This document shows, in pieces, positions 8,150 to 16,733 of a DNA stretch of 64,000 nucleotides (position 1 is the first letter of the stretch; each line of letters starts with the position of its first letter). A program made the position numbers and the translations under genes. The notes beneath the pieces were generated by a model. The model was not told the origin of the DNA. It ran no database searches and was given only the letters and a program-made list of their open reading frames with translations. Origin of the DNA: CAYVQZ01 sp964453435 (lineage in GTDB: Bacteria > Abyssobacteria > SURF-5); contig CAYVQZ010000002.1 of assembly GCA_964453435.1 (NCBI GenBank), forward strand, positions 1 to 64,000, written 5' to 3'.

Positions 8150-8949
8150 TTTGATTTTTTCTCCAAGACCATCTTCGCCTGCGTTGCGGTTGCCCCGTCG
8201 TGCACGATTTTCCCGATCGCCTCGACGATTTTCTCGGGATGTTTGTGTTGGAAAGCGTTTCGTCCGATGGAAACCCCGCTCGCGCCCGCTTTGAACGCCT
8301 GTTCGACCACAGTCAACAACTGGTCTTCGGTTTCCATTTTTTCGCCTCCCGCGATAACCACGGGAACCGGGCAACCGACAACGACCTCCCTGAACGATTC
8401 GGCGCTGCCGGTATAGTTGCATTTCACGATGTCGGCGCCGAGTTCTGCGCCCACCCTGGCCGCATGTTTGACATATTTGACATCGTATTCATTCTCGATT
8501 TTCTTTCCGCGCGTGTACATCATTGCGACCAGGGGCATCCCCCACTGGAAGCACGCCTTTGAGACCTCTCCGAAATACTGCAGCATCTCCGCGTCTCGTT
8601 CCGCTCCGAGGTTAATGTGGATGCTGACGGCGTCGGCTCCGAGCCGCACCGCTTCTTCGACCGTGCATACGGGGACCTTCGTGTTCGGGTCGGGACTCAT
8701 GGATGTGCTTGCGAAGAGATGGATGATCAATCCCACATCTTTCCCGCTGCCGCGATGCCCGGCGCCCACGATACCTTTATGAATAATGATGGCGTTGGCA
8801 CCGCCTTCAACCACCTTGTCGATGGTGTTCGGCATGTCGACGAGTCCCTCGATCGGCCCGAGGGTTGTGCCGTGGTCCATGGGAACTATTACGGTCCTGC
8901 CGGAGTTGCGGTCGAGAATTCTTTCGAGACGTATTTTTTTTCCAATCAT
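8146..8949 (-). CDS. 2-amino-3,7-dideoxy-D-threo-hept-6-ulosonate (ADTH) synthase
   Basis: Class I aldolase-type enzyme (MJ0400 / DeoC-LacD family) that joins L-aspartate semialdehyde to a 6-deoxy-5-ketofructose phosphate donor, giving the substrate of 3-dehydroquinate synthase II. The 267-residue barrel shows Asp25 (VPMDHGTT), Tyr145 (MMYTRGKK) and the Schiff-base Lys176 (DIVKCNYTG). Their spacing equals that of the MJ0400 catalytic residues as I recall them. Start at 8949 is supported by GAGGTC upstream; a 26-residue upstream extension in frame looks non-coding. Its coupling to the next gene argues for the archaeal pathway rather than fructose-bisphosphate aldolase. Confidence 0.9.
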   Translation of the reverse strand: MIGKKIRLERILDRNSGRTVIVPMDHGTTLGPIEGLVDMPNTIDKVVEGGANAIIIHKGIVGAGHRGSGKDVGLIIHLFASTSMSPDPNTKVPVCTVEEAVRLGADAVSIHINLGAERDAEMLQYFGEVSKACFQWGMPLVAMMYTRGKKIENEYDVKYVKHAARVGAELGADIVKCNYTGSAESFREVVVGCPVPVVIAGGEKMETEDQLLTVVEQAFKAGASGVSIGRNAFQHKHPEKIVEAIGKIVHDGATATQAKMVLEKKSK

Positions 8950-9196
8950 CGTCAGACCTCTATTGTTCGTTTTCTGGGCATACTGCGATTGTAAAAGCTC
9001 CCGTCGTTGGCGAAAAGGTGAAGTCATTTTACTTCATCTTCTCGGAAATTGCAATCGAGTGGAAGATTCCATATGCTGTTTCGGGTGTTTCGGGTTGACG
9101 TTGCGATTGCCTGCATGGTCACCCCTGCGATTCGGTCGGGAAGTTGCAATGGGGGTGGAAATAATATAGAATTAGAAAGGAAAAGAAAGCGTATTT

Positions 9197-9230
9197 AAGC
9201 GCCGGATACCGGGGGGTGTCAGGCGCTTTT
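9197..9230 (+). promoter_or_regulatory. long hairpin with T-run in the tat leader
   Basis: AAGCGCC (9197-9203) pairs with GGCGCTT (9222-9228), and after one G-A mismatch GATACC pairs with GGTGTC through one G-U pair, closing a GGGG loop. TTTT continues after the stem. It lies 46 bases before tatA and cannot terminate the upstream operon, which runs the other way. It may be an attenuator or a palindromic insert. Confidence 0.5.
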
Positions 9231-9275
9231 CTCAGAGGAGTGGTAAAGTAGTATATACCGGAACGGAGGAGGTGA

Positions 9276-9497
9276 GTGGGATTGCTTGGCTGGCAAGAAC
9301 TGCTGATCATCTTGGTTATCGTGATGCTGATTTTCGGAACGAGCAAAATCAGCGGCATCGGCAAATCTTTGGGTTCGGCTATCAGAGATTTCCGAGACAG
9401 CGTGAGGGGAGAAGCCCCGGAGGAGGAGGAGGAGGAATCTCCCAAGGTGAGCGCGGAAAAGGAAAGCCCGGAGGAAGCTGGCAAGAAAAATGGCTGA
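9276..9497 (+). CDS. tatA: twin-arginine translocase subunit TatA
   Basis: Small pore-forming component of the Tat system for folded-protein export. The 73 residues have a very short N-terminus (MGLLGWQE), one membrane helix (LLIILVIVMLIF), the FG hinge and an amphipathic helix (KISGIGKSLGSAIRDF), then an acidic tail with a run of glutamates. Start GTG at 9276 follows GGAGGAGG. A TTG two codons later is an alternative with better spacing. It overlaps tatC by 8 bases. The order tatA-tatC-tatB differs from E. coli tatABC. Confidence 0.93.
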   Translation: MGLLGWQELLIILVIVMLIFGTSKISGIGKSLGSAIRDFRDSVRGEAPEEEEEESPKVSAEKESPEEAGKKNG

Positions 9498-10206
9498 CCG
9501 GAAGATGACCTTTACCGAGCATCTGGTGGAGCTCCGGATGCGTTTGGTGAAGGGACTAATCGCTATTGCAGCTTTCTCGGTAGTCGGCTACATTTTTCGC
9601 GGAACCATCCTCGAGATCATAAAGAAACCGTTGGGAGAAACGGTTCCGCTCCATGCGTTTGACCTTTTTGAGCAATTTTTCGCTTCCCTGAGAATTGCCG
9701 TGTACACCGGGCTGTTCTTCGGGTTGCCTATCCTCGTTTATCAGATTCTCATGTTTTGTCTGCCTGCCTTGCGACCCAACGAAAAGCGGGTGATTCTGTT
9801 CGGTCTCGGCTTCGGCGTGGTCCTCCTTTACACTGGAATCATATTCGCGTACATCTTCATCTTGCCTCTCCTGATACCGCAGTTGTCGGGATTCTTCAGC
9901 GGGGGCGTGGAACAAACCTTTTCTCTGAATATGTATGTCAACAAGATTTTCCGATTCATTATTGCATTCGGTTTGGGGTTCCAACTTCCCATAATTTTAA
10001 TCATCCTCGAGCGTATCGGCGTCATAACGGTTGAGGGTTTGCGGAAGAACAGAAAATATATGATGGTCGGCATTTTCGCCGTATCAGCTTTCCTGACACC
10101 TCCTGATTTGATATCGCAGGTGCTTCTGGCCGTGCCCTTGCTCATCCTCTATGAAGCCAGCATCTGGATATCGGTATTGCTCGGAAAGCGAGCGCAGTCG
10201 TCATGA
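9490..10206 (+). CDS. tatC: twin-arginine translocase subunit TatC
   Basis: Multi-spanning receptor that binds twin-arginine signal peptides. The 238 residues show six membrane segments and the conserved N-terminal motif FTEHLVELRMR with Glu14. Other hallmarks are ALRPNEKR in the first cytoplasmic loop and SAFLTPPDLISQ before the last helices. It overlaps tatA by 8 bases and tatB by 4, so translation of all three is coupled. Confidence 0.97.
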   Translation: MADRKMTFTEHLVELRMRLVKGLIAIAAFSVVGYIFRGTILEIIKKPLGETVPLHAFDLFEQFFASLRIAVYTGLFFGLPILVYQILMFCLPALRPNEKRVILFGLGFGVVLLYTGIIFAYIFILPLLIPQLSGFFSGGVEQTFSLNMYVNKIFRFIIAFGLGFQLPIILIILERIGVITVEGLRKNRKYMMVGIFAVSAFLTPPDLISQVLLAVPLLILYEASIWISVLLGKRAQSS

Positions 10207-10556
10207 TTGGCATCGGACCATTGGAAATATTGGTGATTCTGATTGTGACCCTCATAGTGGTCGGTCCGGAAAAAATGCCGGAACTCGCGCGCGCGCTCGC
10301 ACGCGTCATGCGCGACCTCCGCAGCGCGATGGATGAAGTGCGCGAGCAGTTTGAAGAACTCACGCGCGAAGACCTTTTGAACACCCGGGAGATCGACGCG
10401 TATTACCACGAAACCATTGACAGCGTGAAGAAGTCCATCGAGCCTCCGCCCGACGTCAGCGACCTCGGCAAGGAGATAGAGGAATCCCTGCAGGAAAGAG
10501 AGGACACGGGGGACGACTCGAAGAAGGAAGCGCCCCCATCCCAGCCGTCTCCTTAA
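10203..10556 (+). CDS. tatB: twin-arginine translocase subunit TatB-like
   Basis: TatA/B-family protein of 117 residues. One N-terminal membrane helix (LEILVILIVTLIVV) is followed by the GPEKMPELAR hinge, a long charged amphipathic helix and a proline-rich tail (PPSQPSP). The GPE-x-x-PE hinge and extended helix fit TatB better than TatA, and the other family member in the operon is the shorter TatA. The start overlaps the tatC stop as ATGA. TatB versus a second TatA cannot be fully settled from sequence. Confidence 0.85.
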   Translation: MIGIGPLEILVILIVTLIVVGPEKMPELARALARVMRDLRSAMDEVREQFEELTREDLLNTREIDAYYHETIDSVKKSIEPPPDVSDLGKEIEESLQEREDTGDDSKKEAPPSQPSP

Positions 10557-10570
10557 ACGATTCTGAAATT

Positions 10571-10600
10571 TTGACATAGCTGAATCACGTATGTTAGTAT
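10571..10600 (+). promoter_or_regulatory. promoter of the polysaccharide operon
   Basis: TTGACA at 10571-10576 and TAGTAT at 10595-10600 with an 18-base spacer (TTAGTA with 17 is an alternative). The predicted start leaves a leader of about 125 bases before the WecC-like gene. Confidence 0.65.
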
Positions 10601-10731
10601 CGGTCACACTTTAACTTACAAAGACCAGCGCCGATATATTCCTTGCGCGTCGAAAGAAATAAGCAAGGCCGGAAACGCGGATATTACGGAATGGTTAAGG
10701 GCTTATTTACCGGAACGAATCGAGAGAGAAC

Positions 10732-11991
10732 ATGACGAAAAAGATATGTGTCTTGGGGCTCGGCTACGTTGGGCTGCCGACGGCCTGTATGTTGGCCGTG
10801 CAAGGATACAGGGTTGTCGGCGTGGATGTAAAACCTCAAGTCGTTGAGACGGTTTCCGGGGGCGGCATTCACATCGAGGAGGCAGGTCTGAAAACGATGC
10901 TTCAGGCGGCGATAAACAGCCGGAACATGATTGCGCAGACGGGAGTTGAACCCGCAGATGTTTTCATAATCGCTGTTCCGACGCCGTTGAGTCGTGACAA
11001 GACGGCCGATTTAGCGTCTGTCGAGCGTGCCGGCAGGTCTCTCGTGCCGGTTCTCGCCACCGGTAACCTCGTCATTCTCGAATCGACGGTTCCGCCGGGA
11101 ACCACGTCGGGGCTTCTCTGTGCGATTCTCTCCGAATCGGGCCTGAAACCGGGCGTGGACTTTCGCGTCGCGCACTCACCGGAACGGGTTCTTCCGGGGA
11201 ACGTGTTCAGTGAGTTGGTCTCGAACGACCGAGTCATTGGCGGAATTACGCCGGACTGCGCGAAGGCGGCCGCCGAGATTTATGAGACCTTTGTCGAGGG
11301 CGAAATATTTTTGACCGACGCGACGACGGCGGAAATGGTAAAGCTGGTGGAAAACACGTTTCGTGACGTCAATATTGCGCTTGCCAATGAGTTGGCTCTC
11401 ATTGCCGCGGAGCATAATGTCGATGTCTTCGAGATAGTCTCTCTTGCCAACAGGCACGCACGAGTGCGCGTTCATCAACCAGGCCCCGGCGTCGGCGGCC
11501 ACTGTATTCCCATAGACCCATGGTTCCTTATCGAAAAAACGAAAAAGGAGAACGAACTGGTCGGTCATGCCAGGGCGGTCAATGACTCGATGCCGGAACA
11601 GGTGGTGCGGCTTGTCGAATCCGTGGTGGGTTCGGCCGGGGGCGTGAAGATAAGCGTGTGGGGGGTTGCCTATAAAGGAAACGTGGACGATACCCGCGAA
11701 ACCCCGGCGGTTCCCATTATACGCGGATTGAAAGAGCGCAAGTATGAAATTGGGATATTCGATTTTCATGTAAAGAATTTCGAGTGGGAAGTTGACAGCC
11801 TTGAGAATGCGGTTACCGGCGCTGATACCATTCTTCTTCTGGCGGACCATAAGGAGTTTTCGTATCTCGACCCCCATCAAATCGGGCAGAAAATGAAACG
11901 GCGGGTTGTCATAGACACACGAAACTGTCTCGTGGCGGAAAAGTGGAAAAGCGCAGGGTTCGATTTTTATTCGCTCTGGAAGAAAAAGTAA
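10732..11991 (+). CDS. wecC: UDP-N-acetyl-D-mannosamine dehydrogenase-like (WecC family)
   Basis: NAD-dependent oxidation of a UDP-N-acetylhexosamine to the uronic acid, a precursor for surface polysaccharide. The 419 residues carry the Rossmann motif GLGYVG (9-14), ESTVPPGTT, SPERVLPGN, NDRVIGG, the catalytic lysine in AEMVKLVENTFRDVN (Lys204) and the nucleophile Cys258 in GPGVGGHCIPIDPWF. These blocks resemble WecC more than UDP-glucose dehydrogenase. GAGAGAG precedes the ATG. It opens the glycan operon, 57 bases before a GT2 gene. The exact epimer used is inferred. Confidence 0.88.
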   Translation: MTKKICVLGLGYVGLPTACMLAVQGYRVVGVDVKPQVVETVSGGGIHIEEAGLKTMLQAAINSRNMIAQTGVEPADVFIIAVPTPLSRDKTADLASVERAGRSLVPVLATGNLVILESTVPPGTTSGLLCAILSESGLKPGVDFRVAHSPERVLPGNVFSELVSNDRVIGGITPDCAKAAAEIYETFVEGEIFLTDATTAEMVKLVENTFRDVNIALANELALIAAEHNVDVFEIVSLANRHARVRVHQPGPGVGGHCIPIDPWFLIEKTKKENELVGHARAVNDSMPEQVVRLVESVVGSAGGVKISVWGVAYKGNVDDTRETPAVPIIRGLKERKYEIGIFDFHVKNFEWEVDSLENAVTGADTILLLADHKEFSYLDPHQIGQKMKRRVVIDTRNCLVAEKWKSAGFDFYSLWKKK

Positions 11992-12048
11992 GAGACAGGT
12001 CCCTTTCGCCTGCGCCCGCCGCAACCAAAGGAAGGCCGAACGCCGATC

Positions 12049-13017
12049 GTGACCGAGAAGATCTATTGCAGTGTGGTGGCTCCCATGTATAACGAGGAAG
12101 CCAACGTTGTGAAGTTCGTGGAGACCGTCGAAGAAATTATCGGACGCATCGGAAAGCCATGGGAGCTCATTCTCGTTAATGACGGCAGCACGGATAATAC
12201 GAAAGAGGTGGCTGAACGGGTGTGCAGAGAGAAACCATTTATTCGATTTCTCTCATACACTCCGAATCGCGGGCGGGGGAAGGCCCTGAGGACAGGGTTT
12301 TCCGAAGCCAGGGGGCGATACGTGCTGACCATTGAATCCGACCTGAGCTGGGATACTTCGGTCATGTTGGACATGCTCTCTATTCTCGAACGGGGTGAGT
12401 CGGACATTGTGCTTGCTTCCCCATATGCGGCGGGCGGGCGAACCGAGGGGGTGCCGGCCCGGAGGCTTTTGGTCAGCCGCCTGGGAAACATTGTCCTGAG
12501 CTTTGTAATTCCCGGAAAATTCAAAATGGTGACGCAGATGTTTCGGGGATACAGGAGAGAGGCGCTCGAGGCGCTCGAACTTGAATCGGATGATAAGGAA
12601 ATCCACCTGGAGATATTGTCCAAAGCGCTGGCGTTGGGGTATCGCGCCACGGAAATCCCGGCTGTCCTTCGTTCGCGCGATACCGGCCGGTCAAAATTCA
12701 AATTTGGGAAAACGGTATTCTCGCATTTGGCATTTTCATATTTCGAGAAGCCGCTTGTGCTTTTCGGCTTGACGGGTTTTCTCTTCCTGGCGCTTTCCCT
12801 GTTCATCGGCGTCTATCTGCTCATCGAGTTTTCGCGCGGAAAGCTCAACCCCGACCGGCCCTTGATGACTCTGCTTATTATCCTCGTCGTTGCAGGGCTG
12901 CAATTTGTCTCTCTAGGACTTATCGGCACGCAAATTGTCCAACTCCGCAAAGAGATTTTTCGGGTCCAGATGGAAAACCGAAGGATCGAGCGGAGACTTT
13001 CCGAAGAGAAGGAATAA
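12049..13017 (+). CDS. family 2 glycosyltransferase, polyprenyl-phosphate type
   Basis: A 322-residue GT-A enzyme resembling dolichol-phosphate mannosyltransferase: VVAPMYNEEANV at the start, DGSTDNT (nucleotide binding), NRGRGKALRTGF, and ESDLSWD near the metal site. Two hydrophobic segments at the C-terminus (about 235-260 and 275-305) anchor it in the inner membrane. The expected role is transfer of a sugar from a nucleotide donor to polyprenyl phosphate, feeding GT-C enzymes such as those elsewhere in this window. GTG start with GGAAGG upstream. Same operon as the WecC-like gene. Confidence 0.88.
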   Translation: MTEKIYCSVVAPMYNEEANVVKFVETVEEIIGRIGKPWELILVNDGSTDNTKEVAERVCREKPFIRFLSYTPNRGRGKALRTGFSEARGRYVLTIESDLSWDTSVMLDMLSILERGESDIVLASPYAAGGRTEGVPARRLLVSRLGNIVLSFVIPGKFKMVTQMFRGYRREALEALELESDDKEIHLEILSKALALGYRATEIPAVLRSRDTGRSKFKFGKTVFSHLAFSYFEKPLVLFGLTGFLFLALSLFIGVYLLIEFSRGKLNPDRPLMTLLIILVVAGLQFVSLGLIGTQIVQLRKEIFRVQMENRRIERRLSEEKE

Positions 13018-13036
13018 AAAAGTGGTTGCCGGTTAA

Positions 13037-14209
13037 ATGAGGCGCTCGGTCTGTCTGCTCACGAATGCGTATCCCGATTTCCCCGAATCCAACCGTGTAG
13101 TCTTTATTCGAACTCTCGCCCGGTTGTTGCGCCGGGAAAACTGGGAGGTCTCCGTTTTAGCTCCCCGCGTGTTTCGCGAGAGCAAACGACTCGAACATGA
13201 GGGCGACGTCGAAATCGAAAGATTCGGCTCATTCCTGGGTGACAGGTTGCTGATTCAATATCCTCGCACGCCCGTGGTCCGCCTGTTCGGCTACATGGCA
13301 TCGGGAATGGTTTCGACCGTCAGGTGCATCCTGCGCAAACGTATTGATGTGATTCATGCCCACTGGGTCGTTCCGGCCGGTCTCATTGCTGTCACAGCCG
13401 GCGCCCTGTGTCGAAAGCCGGTAATAGTCACGGCGCACGGCTCCGATATCACACTGATTCCTCGGAGAAATCGGTTGATGAGACGGTTGGTGAAGTATGT
13501 TCTGAACCGTTCTGACGCAATTACTTCGGTCGCCGAGCATTTGAGCGCGGAGATCGAGAGCCTTGGAGTGGACCGGGAGAGAATACTTACTTTTCCCATG
13601 AGCGTGGCACTCGATTCGTTTTGTCCCGAGGGCCGTGTGCGTGAGGGATTCAACGATAAGCGGATAGTTTTCAGCAATCGCGGCCTCTATCCGTTGTATG
13701 ATGTGGAATCCTTGATACGAGCTGCGCCCGCAATTATCGCGGGTATGCCCGGCACGGAAATCGTTCTCGCCGGCGAGGGTTCCGAGGCGGCGAGCTTGAG
13801 AGCGCTGGCCGAAAATTTGGGAATCGATACGCGTGTGCGATTTGCGGGCGCGGTCCCGCATCGTGAGATGCCGGAATATTTGCGAGGCTCGACGGTATAT
13901 GTTTCGACATCGCTGTCCGATGGAGCGTCTGTTTCCCTGTTGGAGGCGATGGCATGCGGCACATTTCCGGTGGTAGCGGATATTCCGGCGAACAGGGAAT
14001 GGATTACCGATGGCGAGAACGGCTTTCTCTTCGCCCCGCAAGACACGAACGAGCTGGCTGCCAGAATCCGTCAGGCGCTGCAGGACCCCGAGATTCGCGA
14101 CCGGGCGCGCGAGGTGAACATCGGGATTGTAAGAGAACGATGTGACTGGATTGCGAATGTGAAGAAACTGACAAGCCTGTACGAGCGGGTTATCCGGGAG
14201 CACGGTTGA
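13037..14209 (+). CDS. family 4 (GT-B) glycosyltransferase
   Basis: A 390-residue retaining glycosyltransferase. The N-terminal acceptor half has DVIHAHWVVPAGL and VTAHGSDI. The C-terminal donor half has VLAGEG, RVRFAGAVPHREMPEYL and the nucleotide-sugar motif SLSDGASVSLLEAMACG, where the glutamate of E-x-x-E is replaced (DGASVSLLE). It lies 19 bases after the GT2 gene in the same operon and is convergent with the next glycosyltransferase. The sugar is not predictable. Confidence 0.9.
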   Translation: MRRSVCLLTNAYPDFPESNRVVFIRTLARLLRRENWEVSVLAPRVFRESKRLEHEGDVEIERFGSFLGDRLLIQYPRTPVVRLFGYMASGMVSTVRCILRKRIDVIHAHWVVPAGLIAVTAGALCRKPVIVTAHGSDITLIPRRNRLMRRLVKYVLNRSDAITSVAEHLSAEIESLGVDRERILTFPMSVALDSFCPEGRVREGFNDKRIVFSNRGLYPLYDVESLIRAAPAIIAGMPGTEIVLAGEGSEAASLRALAENLGIDTRVRFAGAVPHREMPEYLRGSTVYVSTSLSDGASVSLLEAMACGTFPVVADIPANREWITDGENGFLFAPQDTNELAARIRQALQDPEIRDRAREVNIGIVRERCDWIANVKKLTSLYERVIREHG

Positions 14210-14324
14210 AAGCAATCGGCTCTGTGAATGGGCCGTGGCGATATTATGCGCTTTTCTTGGCTTTCGTTAACCGCCTTGCACATTTGGCGGAACCGCAGTG
14301 AATTTACAGGTTTAATGTTCGATT

Positions 14325-15524
14325 TCAATCACCATGGGTCGTCCCGTTTGAAACGACGCCTAAATCCTTAATCTCTGCTTCGATCGTGGCTATCACTTTC
14401 TCCCACCCGAAATTTTCGCGCGCAAATTGCAGCGCCTTTTCCGAAAATTGAGCCCTCAGGCGCTTGTCCTCTGCAAGTCTCAGGATCGCAGAAGCGAACG
14501 CCTCGTAATCAGCTTCATCCACGAGAATCCCTGCTTCCGCCCGCTCTACTGCTTCATATCCCCGGACCTTTGTTGCGACGACGGGCTTTCCGCAGGCGAG
14601 ATATTCAAACAATTTCATGGGCGAATAACCGGACGTGAGCTGCTTCGGCAGCGAAATGCAGATGTCTGAAATGTTAATGCAAAGGGGCACATCAATGTGC
14701 GGCGCCGAACCCGCGATCAAAATGCGGTCATCGAGCGAGTCGCGCTTAACGGCATGTTCGAGCGCTTCCCGTTGACTGCCATCACCTATTATCATGAATC
14801 GGGCATGAGGATTTTTCCTGATGACAATCTTGGCGCCTTTGATAAGCATGTCGAAGTCCTGCCAATGCGCCAGGTTTCCAATATAAGATATGAGGAACGA
14901 ATTTTCTGCTATGCCGAATCGTTCTCTGCCGCGCTGGAGAAACGCCGGGTCGCAGATTGGATGGAACTTGTTGAGGTCGGTTGTCACACCAAGCACTTTG
15001 AGTTTTTTGTCCGGGAGGTTGTAATTACTCACAAAATAGTCTTTTATCTGTTCGGTGATCACCAAGGTTCGGTCGGAAAAATGGCCCCCCACATATTGGA
15101 GGAAGCTGAATACTTTGGCGATAGCCGCAATGCGCAATCCCCGTCCTTTCATTCCTATTTCTTCATTCTCGAGGGAGGTGACTTCATAAAAGATTTTGGC
15201 GTGGTGGAGCGGTTTTGTCAGCACGGCGGCAAATGCGGCCACGGGCCCGTTTGCGTAAACAATGTGGGCTTTCCTCGAAACTTGAACAATTCGCAAGAGA
15301 AGTTTCAGGAAAACACCTGCAAGCGCTGAATAGCTCACTGTTCCCCGTCGATTCCGACAAGAGCCCACGCCGATAAAATTGCCGAATTCCGCCTCTTTCT
15401 CGGACCCTGCCAAGAGAGTCACAGTGTGCCCGCGCTGCCGGAGGGCCGCCACCTTCTCCCGAACGTGCGTGGACGAGCCCCTGTGAAGCGTAATATCCTC
15501 GATTGTGACGAAAAGAATCCTCAA
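14325..15524 (-). CDS. family 4 (GT-B) glycosyltransferase
   Basis: A 399-residue GT4 enzyme. The start MRILFVTIEDITLHRGSSTHV has the glycine-free loop typical of the family. YEVTSLENEE, SYIGNLAHWQDFDML, ARFMIIGDGSQ and SGYSPMKLFEYLACGKPVVA (donor-binding E-x7-E region, Glu in KLFE) mark the GT-B fold. The start codon is TTG at 15524, overlapping the stop of a short upstream frame as TTGA. Convergent with the 13037 gene across a 115-base gap without an obvious terminator. Confidence 0.9.
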   Translation of the reverse strand: MRILFVTIEDITLHRGSSTHVREKVAALRQRGHTVTLLAGSEKEAEFGNFIGVGSCRNRRGTVSYSALAGVFLKLLLRIVQVSRKAHIVYANGPVAAFAAVLTKPLHHAKIFYEVTSLENEEIGMKGRGLRIAAIAKVFSFLQYVGGHFSDRTLVITEQIKDYFVSNYNLPDKKLKVLGVTTDLNKFHPICDPAFLQRGRERFGIAENSFLISYIGNLAHWQDFDMLIKGAKIVIRKNPHARFMIIGDGSQREALEHAVKRDSLDDRILIAGSAPHIDVPLCINISDICISLPKQLTSGYSPMKLFEYLACGKPVVATKVRGYEAVERAEAGILVDEADYEAFASAILRLAEDKRLRAQFSEKALQFARENFGWEKVIATIEAEIKDLGVVSNGTTHGD

Positions 15525-15808
15525 TGAAGAAGTTCCTCGAGTTGGGGATGCCAGGCATCCAATAGCTGATATAGGTTCAGCCGGAAGTCCTCTCGCGAGA
15601 GCTTGAGAACTTCCCGAACATTCCTTGACACGTTTGGCATATTGTAATATGCTTTATCGTTGCGAATCAAGGTGTTACGAAGGTTGTACGGCCCATGCAG
15701 GAAATGCGGCGGCATCCATCCATCGGAATCTTCGAGCCATCGGAAGCGATGACTGGTGGCAAAGCCTACCGGAGCGCCGTGCGTGACGCTCTCGGCAAGC
15801 GGTATCAT
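15521..15808 (-). CDS. possible short protein coupled to the GT4 gene
   Basis: A 95-residue frame whose C-terminal part (NVREVLKLSREDFRLNLYQL) looks like real protein and whose stop overlaps the following GT4 start by TTGA, as coupled genes do. Against it, the upstream third lies antisense to a well-supported glycosyltransferase, and I recognise no domain. If real, it may start internally (for example at the Met near 15641) or be the remnant of a larger gene cut by the divergent neighbour. Confidence 0.3.
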   Translation of the reverse strand: MIPLAESVTHGAPVGFATSHRFRWLEDSDGWMPPHFLHGPYNLRNTLIRNDKAYYNMPNVSRNVREVLKLSREDFRLNLYQLLDAWHPQLEELLH

Positions 15809-16702
15809 GTCGAAGTGTTTAATGTTTCGGGCGAGAATATTCGGTTGCCCTCTGCCAGACTTCGGAGAATGTGGGCTATAGCAAAGGTCCGGAAGCGAAA
15901 GGATGTATGGATCAGAGATTTCTATCCGGTTGCCGGCATGGGATTCGGAAATGTGTCGGGAAAGAATGTTGGTTTACTTCTCCATATGTATACTGAGGGA
16001 GAAGAGAGCGATGCGCTTGGGCGAATTTTCACAAAGCTGTTCCTCAACAATGTCAACAGATGTGAGTGGGTTGTAACAATCGCCAACTACTGGAGAGATT
16101 TCTTTTTCAATATCGGCGTTCAAAATATTCGGGTGATACGAAATGGTATGGATGTGAAGCAATTCGAGTTTCACCCGGAGGAGGTTACTGCGTTCGAACG
16201 AAAATATTCTCTGAAGGGGAAAACGGTAGTTTATATCGGAAATTGCAGGAAGAATAAAGGCGTTGTAGAAGCATACGAGGCGTTGAAAGGGACCGACTAC
16301 TATCTCGTCACGAGCGGCGAGCCCGACGTGAAACTTCCGTGCCCGAATTTCGAGTTACCTTACCGCGAGTACTTGATCCTGCTCAAAATATCCTCCGTTG
16401 TTGTCACCCTTTCCAAGTTCCGTGAAGGCTGGTGCAGGACCGCCCACGAGGCGATGCTCTGCAAGACACCGGTCATTGGTTCGGGCGCCGGCGGTATGGC
16501 CGAGCTTCTCGAGGAAGGGCGGCAACTCATCTGCCGGGACGCGTCGCTTCTACCGGAACTGATTGAGGCAACTGTTCGGGACAGAAACAGAATCGGTGAA
16601 GAAGGGTACAGATTTGCAAAGACATTAACAATGGAGCGGTTCGAAAACGAGTGGCTTGACCTGATGGAGGAGGTGTTAAGCGACGACTCGAAAGCCGGGT
16701 GA
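15695..16702 (+). CDS. family 4-like glycosyltransferase
   Basis: A 335-residue GT-B protein, shorter than its neighbours because the acceptor half is compact. Key parts are GIFEPSEAMTGGKAYR at the start, IRVIRNGMDVKQFEF before the linker, VVYIGNCRKNKGVVEAYEAL, and the donor motif REGWCRTAHEAMLCKTPVIGSG. Two in-frame ATGs lie close together (15695 and 15707); AGGA just before the second makes it possible. It heads a plus-strand unit with the flippase and the TMTC-like gene. Confidence 0.85.
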   Translation: MQEMRRHPSIGIFEPSEAMTGGKAYRSAVRDALGKRYHVEVFNVSGENIRLPSARLRRMWAIAKVRKRKDVWIRDFYPVAGMGFGNVSGKNVGLLLHMYTEGEESDALGRIFTKLFLNNVNRCEWVVTIANYWRDFFFNIGVQNIRVIRNGMDVKQFEFHPEEVTAFERKYSLKGKTVVYIGNCRKNKGVVEAYEALKGTDYYLVTSGEPDVKLPCPNFELPYREYLILLKISSVVVTLSKFREGWCRTAHEAMLCKTPVIGSGAGGMAELLEEGRQLICRDASLLPELIEATVRDRNRIGEEGYRFAKTLTMERFENEWLDLMEEVLSDDSKAG

Positions 16703-16733
16703 AACGGCGAACACCCTCGGGAAAAGAGCGCCG

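Noticed and set aside
7142..8416. 424-residue open frame on the plus strand
   Set aside because: It lies antisense to 3-dehydroquinate synthase II and ADTH synthase, both of which have intact family motifs, SD-like sites and coupling. The plus-strand translation has no recognisable domain.
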